DNA from: an uncultured Eubacteriales bacterium
GTDB lineage: Bacteria; Bacillota; Clostridia; Oscillospirales; Acutalibacteraceae
Direction: 5' to 3'
DNA length: 12,670 nt
Assembly: GCA_934462705.1 (NCBI GenBank)
Contig: CAKSIH010000022.1
Coordinates: forward strand, 1 to 12,670
Shown: piece after piece, positions 1-6,190 of the stretch
Position numbering within the stretch: position 1 is the stretch's first letter
How the letters are laid out: each line of letters begins with the position of its first letter
The notes under the pieces: model-generated
Told to the model about the DNA's origin: nothing
Seen by the model: the letters and a program-made list of their open reading frames with translations, nothing else
Database searches by the model: none
Position numbers and translations under genes: made by a program

Positions 1-704
1 ATAAATGCTTCTTCCTCTTTATTTCCTATACGTCTTCCAAATTCCGTAGCGATATAACTTTCAAGGTCAAATACGCTGTCATTTAAAAGCTCCTCTGATA
101 CTTTTATCATGGTTGCAAGTTTATATGCTCCAATAGAGACCTGACTAAAGCTATCATCGCTTTCAGGAATTGTTCCTTCTTCATCGACCCATGAAGCTGT
201 ACCTTTTGTTGCTACCACAGGTATTTTTCTGTCCCCGCTTGACGTTTGTATCACATTTGCAAGACCTCTGAAGATATTTTCTTCCTCAAGAGCCTGCACT
301 AATGTATGTTCAAATTCATCCGGCACCAAATATCCACCTTCAGAATCCGTACCTTTTTCGAGAGCATTCTTAACCTCAAAACTACTTTTGTTCCTCATTA
401 CTTTCCAGAAAGCATCTTTATATTCACTGCTTTCTCTGAAAGGCTTTGATTTATTATTTTCACAGTAAGGTGCATCCACTATCGGTTTTCCTACAGCTTT
501 TGAAAGTTCTAAATCAAGTGCTGTTCGGCGCTCCAATCTATCAATCTCTTTACCTAAATTTATTACTTCGGTTTCCATTTTCTCATAGGCAATGTTATCT
601 TCATCAGAAATAAATCCGTCTGACGATTGCCTACTGTCTAAAAAGTTTTTTGCATTTTCCCATGCTTTTGCGCGTTTTTCACGAAGTTCCAAAATTTTAT
701 TCAT
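1..704 (-). CDS. Phage major capsid protein, HK97 family (partial, 3' end outside window)
   Basis: This forms the capsid shell. The 234 codons visible read as an HK97-type major capsid protein. An N-terminal charged, helical delta/scaffold domain covers residues 1 to about 70. A linker containing KPFRES follows near residue 90. The start of the mature shell domain carries the family signature GTDSEGGYLVPDEF at residues 118-131 and IPVVATKGTASWVDEEG at 161-177. The ATG at 704 has a perfect GGAGG 7 nt upstream. The delta domain is normally removed by the prohead protease, which is encoded immediately upstream here. The reading frame is open to the left edge, so the C-terminal part is missing only because the window ends. 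It lies downstream of a tandem hairpin region (728-804). Identification is from family knowledge and is firm. Confidence 0.93.
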   Translation of the reverse strand, partial: MNKILELREKRAKAWENAKNFLDSRQSSDGFISDEDNIAYEKMETEVINLGKEIDRLERRTALDLELSKAVGKPIVDAPYCENNKSKPFRESSEYKDAFWKVMRNKSSFEVKNALEKGTDSEGGYLVPDEFEHTLVQALEEENIFRGLANVIQTSSGDRKIPVVATKGTASWVDEEGTIPESDDSFSQVSIGAYKLATMIKVSEELLNDSVFDLESYIATEFGRRIGNKEEEAF

Positions 705-727
705 ATAAATTCCTCCATAACCTTTGT

Positions 728-761
728 GCCGCTTTGCAGCATCTTCCCTTAGTAAGGGAAG
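728..761 (-). other. Two tandem stem-loops in the protease-capsid spacer
   Basis: Reading the minus strand, CTTCCCTT-ACT-AAGGGAAG (761-743) is a perfect 8-bp stem. It is followed by GCTGC-AAA-GCGGC (740-728), a 5-bp stem with one G-U pair. Neither has a T-run, so they are not terminators themselves. They could stabilise or mark a processing point on the capsid mRNA, whose ribosome binding site begins about 12 nt further on. Function is inferred. Confidence 0.6.
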
Positions 762-766
762 TCTTC

Positions 767-1516
767 CTAATACTTTAATAAAAAAAGCCGCTTTCTAAGC
801 GACTCTAAGCTAGTTTTATTCTCTTTTTTGTCTTTTAACTTATCTAGAACCTTGTTTGTAACCGCCATTCGGCTGAATATCATACCTTCAGGAACACGGT
901 TTTCTTTTTGATTTTCTGTATACATAATTTGGTCTGCAAATCCAAGTTCTACAGCCTTATTTGCATTCATCCAGCTTTCAGCATTCATCATTTTTGAAAT
1001 CTTGCTTCTTGGAAGATTTGTCTTCAGTTCATAAGCATTAATTATTGATTCCTTTATTTCTTCCAGCATCGATATCGCTTTACTCATTTCTTTAGTATCA
1101 CCAATTGCAATTGTGGCAGGATTGTGAATCATTATTTGCCCCACTGGAGACATTAAAACTTCAGTTCCTGCCATCGCAATCACTGACGCGGCCGATGCCG
1201 CTATTCCATCTATTTTTACCGTTATGTTTCCTTTGTAGTCCATGAGCATATTGTAAATCTGCGAAGCTGCGAATACATCGCCACCGGGTGAATTTATCCA
1301 AACTGTTATATCTCCATCATTTGACATAAGTTCAGACTTAAATTGTTTTGGAGTGATTTCATCATCAAGCCAGCTTTCTTCTGCAATTGCTCCTTCAATC
1401 CTCAAAATACGTTCACTGTTATTATCTATCCAATTCCACCAGCGTGACGCTGGACCCAATTCGCGTACATCATATTGTGAAACTTTATGGCCATTATCTC
1501 GCGCTGTTAAATTCAT
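767..1516 (-). CDS. ClpP-like prohead (head maturation) protease
   Basis: A serine protease of the ClpP/S14 type, used by HK97-like phages to cleave the capsid delta domain during head maturation. The 249 residues carry the ClpP landmarks: WINSPGGDVFAA at residues 73-84, the nucleophile motif GIAAS with Ser108, IHNP with catalytic His131, and LGFADQI with a plausible Asp195. The spacing matches ClpP. The gene starts at ATG 1516 with an AAAGGAGG ribosome binding site. It overlaps the end of the portal gene by 4 bp (ATGA), so the two are translationally coupled. The C-terminal codons double as a terminator hairpin. The order portal, protease, capsid is typical of this phage group. Identification is firm; the Asp assignment is inferred. 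Confidence 0.95.
   Translation of the reverse strand: MNLTARDNGHKVSQYDVRELGPASRWWNWIDNNSERILRIEGAIAEESWLDDEITPKQFKSELMSNDGDITVWINSPGGDVFAASQIYNMLMDYKGNITVKIDGIAASAASVIAMAGTEVLMSPVGQIMIHNPATIAIGDTKEMSKAISMLEEIKESIINAYELKTNLPRSKISKMMNAESWMNANKAVELGFADQIMYTENQKENRVPEGMIFSRMAVTNKVLDKLKDKKENKTSLESLRKRLFLLKY
780..804 (-). terminator. Intrinsic terminator overlapping the 3' end of the protease gene
   Basis: On the minus strand an 8-bp stem, AGTCGCTT-AGA-AAGCGGCT (one G-U pair), is followed directly by seven T. This is the textbook shape of a Rho-independent terminator. It lies inside the last codons of the protease reading frame rather than after its stop. It would attenuate transcription between protease and capsid unless antitermination applies. 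Confidence 0.65.
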
Positions 1517-2787
1517 AAAGATTTTTCCTCCTTTACTTCAGTTTCTTGGTTTACGGTCTGTGCAAACGCTCCTGCGTCTTGTAATTTTGTCATGCTTCCA
1601 TTTACAAGGTACAAATTCCCTCCAAGCTCATCGGGAATTAAATCCATGTTTTCCAGACTTCTTATATCGTTTGGCGATAAAAAGCCATTTTGAATACCTG
1701 TTGCATAACCGTTCATACGGCTTTGATAATCTCCTCTAAGCAAACCGTCAACATTAAATTTAGCAAAATAGTCTGTTTTCTCGCTTTCAAGAAATAGTGA
1801 TCTTTGAATAGATTGTTCCCATCGAGTTACCCACGGATCAAGCGTGTATTTTACAAACTCCAGACTTTGTTGCTCTATGTTCGAAAAAGATGATTTTTCA
1901 AGATCTCCGACCATATGGGGCGGTACTCTAAAAATTCTCGCAATTTCATCTATTTGGAATTTCCTAGTTTCTAAAAACTGAGCCTCGTTCGGTGATATAC
2001 CAATAGGCTGATACTTGAGCCCCTCCTCAAGAACTGCAATCTTATGGGAATTAGAACTTCCCTTGAAAAGTGAGTTCCAACTTTCTCTCAGTTTGTCCGG
2101 GTCTTTGATAGTGCTTGGATGCTCCAAAACACCACTTGGACTTGCCCCATTTGCAAAAAACTTCGCGCCGTATTCTTCTGTTGCCAACGCCATTCCGATT
2201 GCATTCTTAGCCATTGCTATTGGAGAGTAGCCGACAAGACCGTCAAAGCCCAGACCTGGGATATGAAAAACATCTTCTTTTCTTAAATACACCTGAGAGA
2301 GTTTTTTAAGACTTATATTATCGCTTTCATTTGTAGAATATCTATAATAAATTTCTCCGTTTGCAGCCCGATCCACTGCCATTCGATTCGGCATTAAAGG
2401 ATATAAAGCTATAATTTCTCCTTTACCATTTCGGAGTATCTGTGCATAAGCATTTCCACACAAAAGAAGATGACTCATAAGTGTTTCTCGAAATACAAAT
2501 GAAGTCATCTCTGGATTAGGTTCATCATGAAGAAGATAATAAAGCGGATGCTCTATTGCTTTTTCTTTTCCTCCGCCGTCTTTATATTTATAAGTATGTA
2601 AGGGAAGTGCAGTTATTGCTTCTGATAAAATTCGCACACATGAGTAAACGGCAGTCACCTGCATGGCTGTTCGTTCATTTACATTTTTTCCGCTTGAAGT
2701 TCCCTCAAAAAGTACATTATATGCACCACCTGAAAGATAATTCTTCGGTTTATCTCTTGAATGAAATAGATATTTTAAAATATTCAT
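1513..2787 (-). CDS. Phage portal protein, HK97 family
   Basis: The dodecameric portal forms the DNA entry channel at one capsid vertex and docks the terminase motor. The 424 residues match the HK97-type portal family in length and landmarks. These are AMQVTAVYSCVRILSEAI near residue 41, the EHPLYYLLHDEPNPEMTSF block near residue 79, GNAYAQILRN near residue 111, and a C-terminal FRVPPHMVGDLEKSSFSNIEQQ block near residue 286. The start ATG at 2787 overlaps the terminase stop (ATGA), and its stop overlaps the protease start the same way. TerL, portal and protease thus form one coupled translation unit. No disrupted residues or frameshifts were seen. Confidence 0.96.
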   Translation of the reverse strand: MNILKYLFHSRDKPKNYLSGGAYNVLFEGTSSGKNVNERTAMQVTAVYSCVRILSEAITALPLHTYKYKDGGGKEKAIEHPLYYLLHDEPNPEMTSFVFRETLMSHLLLCGNAYAQILRNGKGEIIALYPLMPNRMAVDRAANGEIYYRYSTNESDNISLKKLSQVYLRKEDVFHIPGLGFDGLVGYSPIAMAKNAIGMALATEEYGAKFFANGASPSGVLEHPSTIKDPDKLRESWNSLFKGSSNSHKIAVLEEGLKYQPIGISPNEAQFLETRKFQIDEIARIFRVPPHMVGDLEKSSFSNIEQQSLEFVKYTLDPWVTRWEQSIQRSLFLESEKTDYFAKFNVDGLLRGDYQSRMNGYATGIQNGFLSPNDIRSLENMDLIPDELGGNLYLVNGSMTKLQDAGAFAQTVNQETEVKEEKSL

Positions 2788-4319
2788 ATAACAATCAATC
2801 CTCTTTCATCATATACAGAATTAATATTTTCTCCTTGATGACGAATTGCTCTATCAAGAGCCATAACAGTCGCTACCGCGCCATCAATTTTTTCTGTAGA
2901 TTTTTCCTTGTCCGGCTTAATGTTTCCGGCAGGATCTGTGCGAACGAAGATATTATCCATCATCCATCGAAGAACAGGATGTCCATTATGTGCGAGCTTC
3001 TTCTCAAGTGTAAGTTTCATGAGCTCTTTTGACGGAGGAGACATATCCTTAAATCCCTGTCCGAACGGAACAACCGTAAAGTCTATTCCTTCAAGGTTCT
3101 GTACCATCTGTACGGCTCCCCAGCGGTCAAAGGCTATCTCACGAATGTTATATTTTGTGCCAAGTTCTTCGATAAATTGCTCTATGTAGCCATAATGCAC
3201 CACGTTGCCTTCGGTTGTCTGAAGACGCCCTTCCTGACACCAGATATCGTATGGAACATGGTCGCGTCTGACCCTTAAATCGAGATTATCTTCGGGAATC
3301 CAAAAGTAGGGAAGAATGTAGTATTTATCGTTTTCATCTTTAGGAGGAAATACAAGAACGAACGCTGTTATATCAGTTGTTGAAGATAGATCCAGGCCTC
3401 CGTAGCAAACCCTTCCTTCAAGTGATTTTTCATCAAATTTAAATTTACACGCATCCCATTTTTCCATTGGCATCCATCGCACTGACTGCTTTACCCACTG
3501 GTTTAGACGAAGTTGCCTGAACAGGTTCTCTTCGGCTGTGTTTTGCCTCGCTGATTCGCAGGCGTTCTTGAGTTTTTCTATATCCACAGTAATCCCAAGC
3601 GATGGGTTTGCCACTTTCCATACTTCTTCGCTTGTCCAGTCTGCATCAGCCGGAGCTCCGTAAATAACAGGGTAGAAAGTCGGATCACGCTTGCGTCCTT
3701 TTAAGATATCCTCAGCTTTTTGGTGTACTTCCCAGCAAACTGAGTTTCTGTCTGTTCCGGCAGTAGTTATCAAAAAGAATAGTGGCTGCTTTCTTGCATC
3801 TCCTGAACCATGAAGCATTACATTATATAAATTGCGATTTGGCTGGGCATGGAGCTCGTCAAACACAACGCCATGTACGTTTAAACCATGCTTTGTGTAG
3901 GCTTCTGCGGAGAGGACTTGATAAAAGCTGTTTAAAGGCTTGTAAATCAGCCTTTTTTGCGAGAGTACGGGCTTTATTCTCGATTTGAGGGCTGGGCATT
4001 GTTCCATCATATCGACCGCTACGTCAAAAACTATCGAGGCTTGCTGGCGATCTGAAGCACAGCCATAGACCTCACCGCCATGCTCAAAATCCCCGCAAGT
4101 CAAAAGAAGTGCTGTTGCTGCTGCAAGCTCAGACTTTCCTTGCTTTTTAGGGATTTCAACATAAGCAGTGTTAAATTGTCTGTATCCATTTGGTTTTAAG
4201 ATTCCAAAAATATCACGCACAATTCTCTCTTGCCAATCGATTAAATCAAATGGCTGGCCATACCACTGCCCTTTTGTGTGTTTTAGGCAATTAATAAAGC
4301 AGACCGCTGAGTCTGCCAT
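2784..4319 (-). CDS. Terminase large subunit (TerL), packaging ATPase and nuclease
   Basis: This is the motor that cuts concatemeric phage DNA and pumps it through the portal. The N-terminal ATPase domain has a Walker A-like PKKQGKS at residues 57-63 and a Walker B VVFDE at 151-155, followed by the ITTAG coupling motif at 184-188. The C-terminal RNase-H-like nuclease domain begins with GGLDLSSTTD, and further acidic positions lie in AFDRWG and in DGAVA near the end. The annotated start is the first ATG (4319). The better ribosome binding site, GGAGG at 4394-4398, faces an in-frame ATT at 4385. That start would add 22 residues beginning RKLKKYTPTKF, resembling the N-terminus expected in relatives. 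Either the true start is a rare ATT or an ATG has been lost. The stop overlaps the portal start. Confidence 0.95.
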   Translation of the reverse strand: MADSAVCFINCLKHTKGQWYGQPFDLIDWQERIVRDIFGILKPNGYRQFNTAYVEIPKKQGKSELAAATALLLTCGDFEHGGEVYGCASDRQQASIVFDVAVDMMEQCPALKSRIKPVLSQKRLIYKPLNSFYQVLSAEAYTKHGLNVHGVVFDELHAQPNRNLYNVMLHGSGDARKQPLFFLITTAGTDRNSVCWEVHQKAEDILKGRKRDPTFYPVIYGAPADADWTSEEVWKVANPSLGITVDIEKLKNACESARQNTAEENLFRQLRLNQWVKQSVRWMPMEKWDACKFKFDEKSLEGRVCYGGLDLSSTTDITAFVLVFPPKDENDKYYILPYFWIPEDNLDLRVRRDHVPYDIWCQEGRLQTTEGNVVHYGYIEQFIEELGTKYNIREIAFDRWGAVQMVQNLEGIDFTVVPFGQGFKDMSPPSKELMKLTLEKKLAHNGHPVLRWMMDNIFVRTDPAGNIKPDKEKSTEKIDGAVATVMALDRAIRHQGENINSVYDERGLIVI

Positions 4320-4382
4320 TCTTTTATTATATGTGCTGTCCGTATTTGCAAATTTTGTAGGTGTATATTTTTTTAATTTGCG

Positions 4383-4398
4383 AATTGAAATCGCCTCC
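4383..4398 (-). promoter_or_regulatory. Strong ribosome binding site facing an ATT codon (likely original TerL start)
   Basis: GGAGG (4394-4398), within AAGGAAGGAGG, stands 8 nt before ATT (4383-4385). This ATT is in frame with TerL, and no ATG, GTG or TTG lies at the right distance. The 22 codons between it and the first ATG encode family-like residues, so the site decides where the gene begins. Confidence 0.6.
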
Positions 4399-4401
4399 TT
4401 C

Positions 4402-4440
4402 CTTAATTGTAACGTCCTAATGGGGGAACTCTCGCTTCCA
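4402..4440 (-). other. Possible 12-codon leader ORF before TerL
   Basis: An ATG at 4440 opens a 12-residue reading frame (MEARVPPLGRYN) that ends in TAA, immediately followed by the terminase ribosome binding site. It lacks a clear Shine-Dalgarno of its own. A related octapeptide frame (MEVIAPPI) occurs in the imperfect inverted copy at 5003-5032 on the plus strand. It may be a leader peptide or the remnant of a longer gene. Confidence 0.25.
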
Positions 4441-4450
4441 TAATTTTCAA
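4421..4450 (-). repeat. Imperfect inverted repeat, copy A
   Basis: The minus strand reads TTGAAAATTATGGAAG, then eight variable bases, then CCCCCA. The same pattern occurs on the plus strand at 5003-5032 (copy B). The first 16 bases are identical between copies, as is the CCCCCA block. The two copies point in opposite directions and bracket the 87-residue gene. Confidence 0.5.
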
Positions 4451-4496
4451 CTAATGAGTATTAATGGACATTCAATTTTGCTATGAATTCGTATAC

Positions 4497-4518
4497 AAGG
4501 AAAAGAGCCTTTCGGCTC
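4497..4518 (-). terminator. Intrinsic terminator after the 87-residue gene
   Basis: The minus strand forms GAGCC-GAAA-GGCTC, a 5-bp GC-rich stem closed by a GNRA tetraloop, followed by TTTT. It begins 26 nt beyond the stop codon of the 87-residue gene and before the terminase gene. Confidence 0.7.
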
Positions 4519-4544
4519 ATAACTGCTTTTTCTTTTACTGTATC

Positions 4545-4808
4545 TTACTGCTGCATCGCCCAAGCAATTGCGTGGCCGTCATCCTCGAACAGGGCCTCGC
4601 TGACCGCCGCAAGCCCAATGGTACTTTCGCAGTTGTGCTTCTCATCATCATCGAGGTATTCGTAGACAGCACCGAAGTAGCAGGGCTTGTTTATTCCGTT
4701 GTAATAATGTCCGGCAAGAAGTACCTTGTCTTCGAAATTCAGCACCTTGCTCCAGCGGCATTCCAAATCCTCCATTGTGGTGGGATTCGGCAGTCTGTAG
4801 GTTCTCAT
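4545..4808 (-). CDS. Hypothetical phage protein (87 residues)
   Basis: No function is recognised. The product is acidic and aromatic-rich, with a W-rich block (ECRWSKVLNFEDKVLLAGHYYNG, residues 16-38) and a YLDDDE stretch near residue 50. There is no signal peptide or membrane segment. The ATG at 4808 lacks a well-placed ribosome binding site. A strong GGAGG at 4836-4840 lies 6 nt before an in-frame ATC (4829) and 9 nt before an in-frame ATA (4826). The natural start may therefore have been upstream, adding IITINDA, and has since lost its ATG. The gene has its own terminator at 4497-4518 and sits in a repeat-rich gap between the DUF4314 remnant and TerL. Coding is supported by uninterrupted length and an ordinary amino acid composition. 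Confidence 0.7.
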   Translation of the reverse strand: MRTYRLPNPTTMEDLECRWSKVLNFEDKVLLAGHYYNGINKPCYFGAVYEYLDDDEKHNCESTIGLAAVSEALFEDDGHAIAWAMQQ

Positions 4809-4835
4809 CGCATCATTGATTGTTATGATCTGTTT

Positions 4836-4840
4836 CCTCC
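4836..4840 (-). promoter_or_regulatory. Ribosome binding site for the 87-residue gene, without a standard start codon
   Basis: GGAGG is followed after 6 nt by ATC and after 9 nt by ATA, both in frame with the 87-residue product. The ATG triplets just downstream (around 4810-4816) are out of frame and hit a stop at once. The first in-frame ATG is 27 nt away, too far for this site. Confidence 0.45.
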
Positions 4841-4933
4841 GTTTAAATTTTAATTTTCCCTTTCGGGTACTTACATATTCGCTCTTTTCGGAGGTTATAG
4901 CAATATGATTACTACACGATCTTAAGCCCCATT

Positions 4934-4980
4934 AAATCTATATTTATTGTGTACGTTACATATTGTTTCAATATAGATTT
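4934..4980. repeat. 11-bp perfect inverted repeat
   Basis: AAATCTATATT (4934-4944) and AATATAGATTT (4970-4980) are perfect inverted copies separated by 25 nt. The spacer is AT-rich and contains no gene. It could be an operator, a recombination site, or the arms of an RNA stem. Confidence 0.6.
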
Positions 4981-5002
4981 TAACACCCGATTTGCTCCAT
5001 AA

Positions 5003-5032
5003 TTTGAAAATTATGGAAGTGATCGCTCCCCC
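5003..5032 (+). repeat. Imperfect inverted repeat, copy B
   Basis: This is the counterpart of copy A (4421-4450), in the opposite direction. It is overlapped by a local palindrome, CCATAATTT-GA-AAATTATGG (4997-5016). Confidence 0.5.
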
Positions 5033-5044
5033 AATTTGAAAATG

Positions 5045-5365
5045 TTAAATCCTTATACACAAATCCTCTCTGTAAATTACATTAAGGCTGGAACCATTAT
5101 CCCTCGTCCTCGTAAGCTCCATATCCCTTGTTTTGCTGCAAGCAGCAAAAGCTCGCTCATTTCGCTACTCGTCCTCTCCCCAACAAGCCTTTGGCTTGCC
5201 GGGGACCCAAAATTTGATACTTGCAGTATCATCTACACCTTGAACCGTTCCTTTTGTGCCGATTGGCGGAGCTTGCAAGTCATCCATTTTTACAAGTTCT
5301 ACCCGCAATCCTGTTGGATATTCTTTTCGAACTCGCTCTACAATATCTCTACTTGGAAATTTCAT
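5045..5365 (-). pseudogene. DUF4314 family protein, interrupted by a small insertion
   Basis: The start ATG at 5365 has AAGGAGG 9 nt upstream and overlaps the end of the upstream gene by 17 bp. The first 51 codons (MKFPSRDIVERV... to GVDDTASI) match the DUF4314 family, small phage proteins of about 70 residues and unknown function. After that, about 35-38 foreign codons intervene, with a TAG at codon 67 (5165-5167). The expected family C-terminus (DNGSSLNVIYREDLCIRI, then TAA at 5045) then resumes in the same frame. Total length is 107 codons. The product made is a truncated protein of 66 residues with an unrelated tail from residue 52, lacking the C-terminal strand. The family is recognised from memory of its typical sequence; the interruption is visible directly. 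Confidence 0.75.
5103..5210 (-). mobile_element. Short structured insertion inside the DUF4314 gene
   Basis: This segment separates the two halves of the DUF4314 gene. On the minus strand it begins with a nearly perfect 12-bp hairpin, CCCCGGCAAGCC-AAA-GGCTTGTTGGGG (5204-5178, two G-U pairs). A second 8-bp hairpin follows, TTTTGCTG-CTTG-CAGCAAAA (5150-5131). The sequence GAGGACGAG occurs just after the first hairpin and again at the far end (plus-strand CTCGTCCTC at 5168-5176 and 5103-5111). It encodes nothing and is compact and GC-richer than its surroundings. This suggests a non-autonomous repeat (MITE- or REP-like) or an inserted small RNA-like element. Exact ends cannot be fixed without the uninterrupted gene. 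Confidence 0.55.
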
Positions 5366-6101
5366 CTGAGGATACCTCCTTGTTCGTACCATTTTTAAAA
5401 GCGGATGACCCTGAGAAATTTTGAAGTAAAATTTTTCTCGCCATCTTGTATTGCGGACCTATAAATCCAAGCCTTAGAAGAAAACACCGGAATGCATATT
5501 TTTCGTTATCGATAGATTTTTCTTTCGCTGTGATTCGAGTTTGCTTCTTCGCCATGTCGCACAGAGCAGCAATGAAATGCGTGTAGGCATCTGCTTTTTC
5601 GCCTTCTTGCATATTTGTAAACCAAGGGAATGAAATTTTCTCATCATCTACCTCAATTGGCAAACTGTCAACCGCCAGTGCTTTTTTGATAAGACCACCC
5701 TTAGCATCTATCAACTTTTGAAGATTTTTTAATGCATCGTCAGTAAAGGATTCTCTTGGCATTGCCATTGTAAGCTCCACGTTTTCGCCCTGTTCAGCGG
5801 TTACAGCTTCATCCGTATCATTCTTTGGTTCCGTCTCCAAGCTGCCATTTTCGGCTTCCTGTGGCGTTTCGTCCATACGTTTATAACCCTCGTCTTCGAG
5901 ATGCTCCAAAAGTGGCTCTATTACTAAATTATCCGGTTTGGTATCGATTGTAAGAATTCCGTTTTGATCGAGTCTGCAAGCACCGATTTCATACGTAAAT
6001 GACGGAGCCCCAAGATACTTCACGTCAAGACACAGCCATTTTGCGATTTCCCTTGCGAGATTTTTCCGATGAGTTCCCGGCACATCATATTTTACTTTCA
6101 T
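5349..6101 (-). CDS. Phage 'virulence-related' family protein
   Basis: A 250-residue protein of the type commonly annotated as 'virulence-related protein' in clostridial phages. No activity is established, and the name implies nothing proven. The start is ATG 6101, preceded by AAGGAGGAATT, in preference to an upstream in-frame GTG at 6128. The N-terminus (residues 1 to about 70) looks like a small fold (VPGTHRKNLAREIAKWLCLDVKYLGAPSF). An acidic low-complexity linker rich in E, T, D and N follows to about residue 112. A conserved C-terminal domain covers the rest: AMPRESFTDDALKNL, SFPWF, AYTHFIAALCDMAK, FRCFLLRLGFIGPQYK and ARKILLQNFSGSSAFK. It overlaps the DUF4314 start by 17 bp, implying coupling. 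Its place between methyltransferase and DUF4314 genes is, to my knowledge, a common arrangement in related phages. Confidence 0.8.
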   Translation of the reverse strand: MKVKYDVPGTHRKNLAREIAKWLCLDVKYLGAPSFTYEIGACRLDQNGILTIDTKPDNLVIEPLLEHLEDEGYKRMDETPQEAENGSLETEPKNDTDEAVTAEQGENVELTMAMPRESFTDDALKNLQKLIDAKGGLIKKALAVDSLPIEVDDEKISFPWFTNMQEGEKADAYTHFIAALCDMAKKQTRITAKEKSIDNEKYAFRCFLLRLGFIGPQYKMARKILLQNFSGSSAFKNGTNKEVSSDEISK

Positions 6102-6190
6102 TTTTAATTCCTCCTTGTTTTTCGGCACTTACATATATCACTCTAAACCGTATAAATATCAAGTTCATGTGATTTAGAAATGTAGCCACA

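Larger units (their letters stand above)
4841..5044. other. Gene-poor spacer with repeats
   Basis: No coding frame was found on either strand that looks real. The stretch holds a CCC-GAAA-GGG mini-hairpin near 4858-4867 and an 11-bp inverted repeat at 4934-4980. It also holds copy B of the inverted repeat at 5003-5032, and an 11-bp direct repeat, AATTTGAAAAT, at 5001-5011 and 5033-5043. A plus-strand GGAGG at 4890-4894 precedes a six-codon frame (MITTRS). It reads as a scar of rearranged or deleted phage genes. Confidence 0.5.

Noticed and set aside
1353..3032. Long plus-strand open frames opposite portal and terminase genes
   Set aside because: They lie antisense to firmly identified genes, have no ribosome binding sites and have unlikely compositions.
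4886..4925. Plus-strand GGAGG followed by ATG at 4908
   Set aside because: It opens only six codons (MITTRS) before TAA; at best a gene remnant.
6132..6162. Possible promoter TTGATA with TATATG 19 nt apart, before the 'virulence-related' gene
   Set aside because: Spacing is long and the -10 match weak; such combinations are expected in AT-rich spacer DNA.
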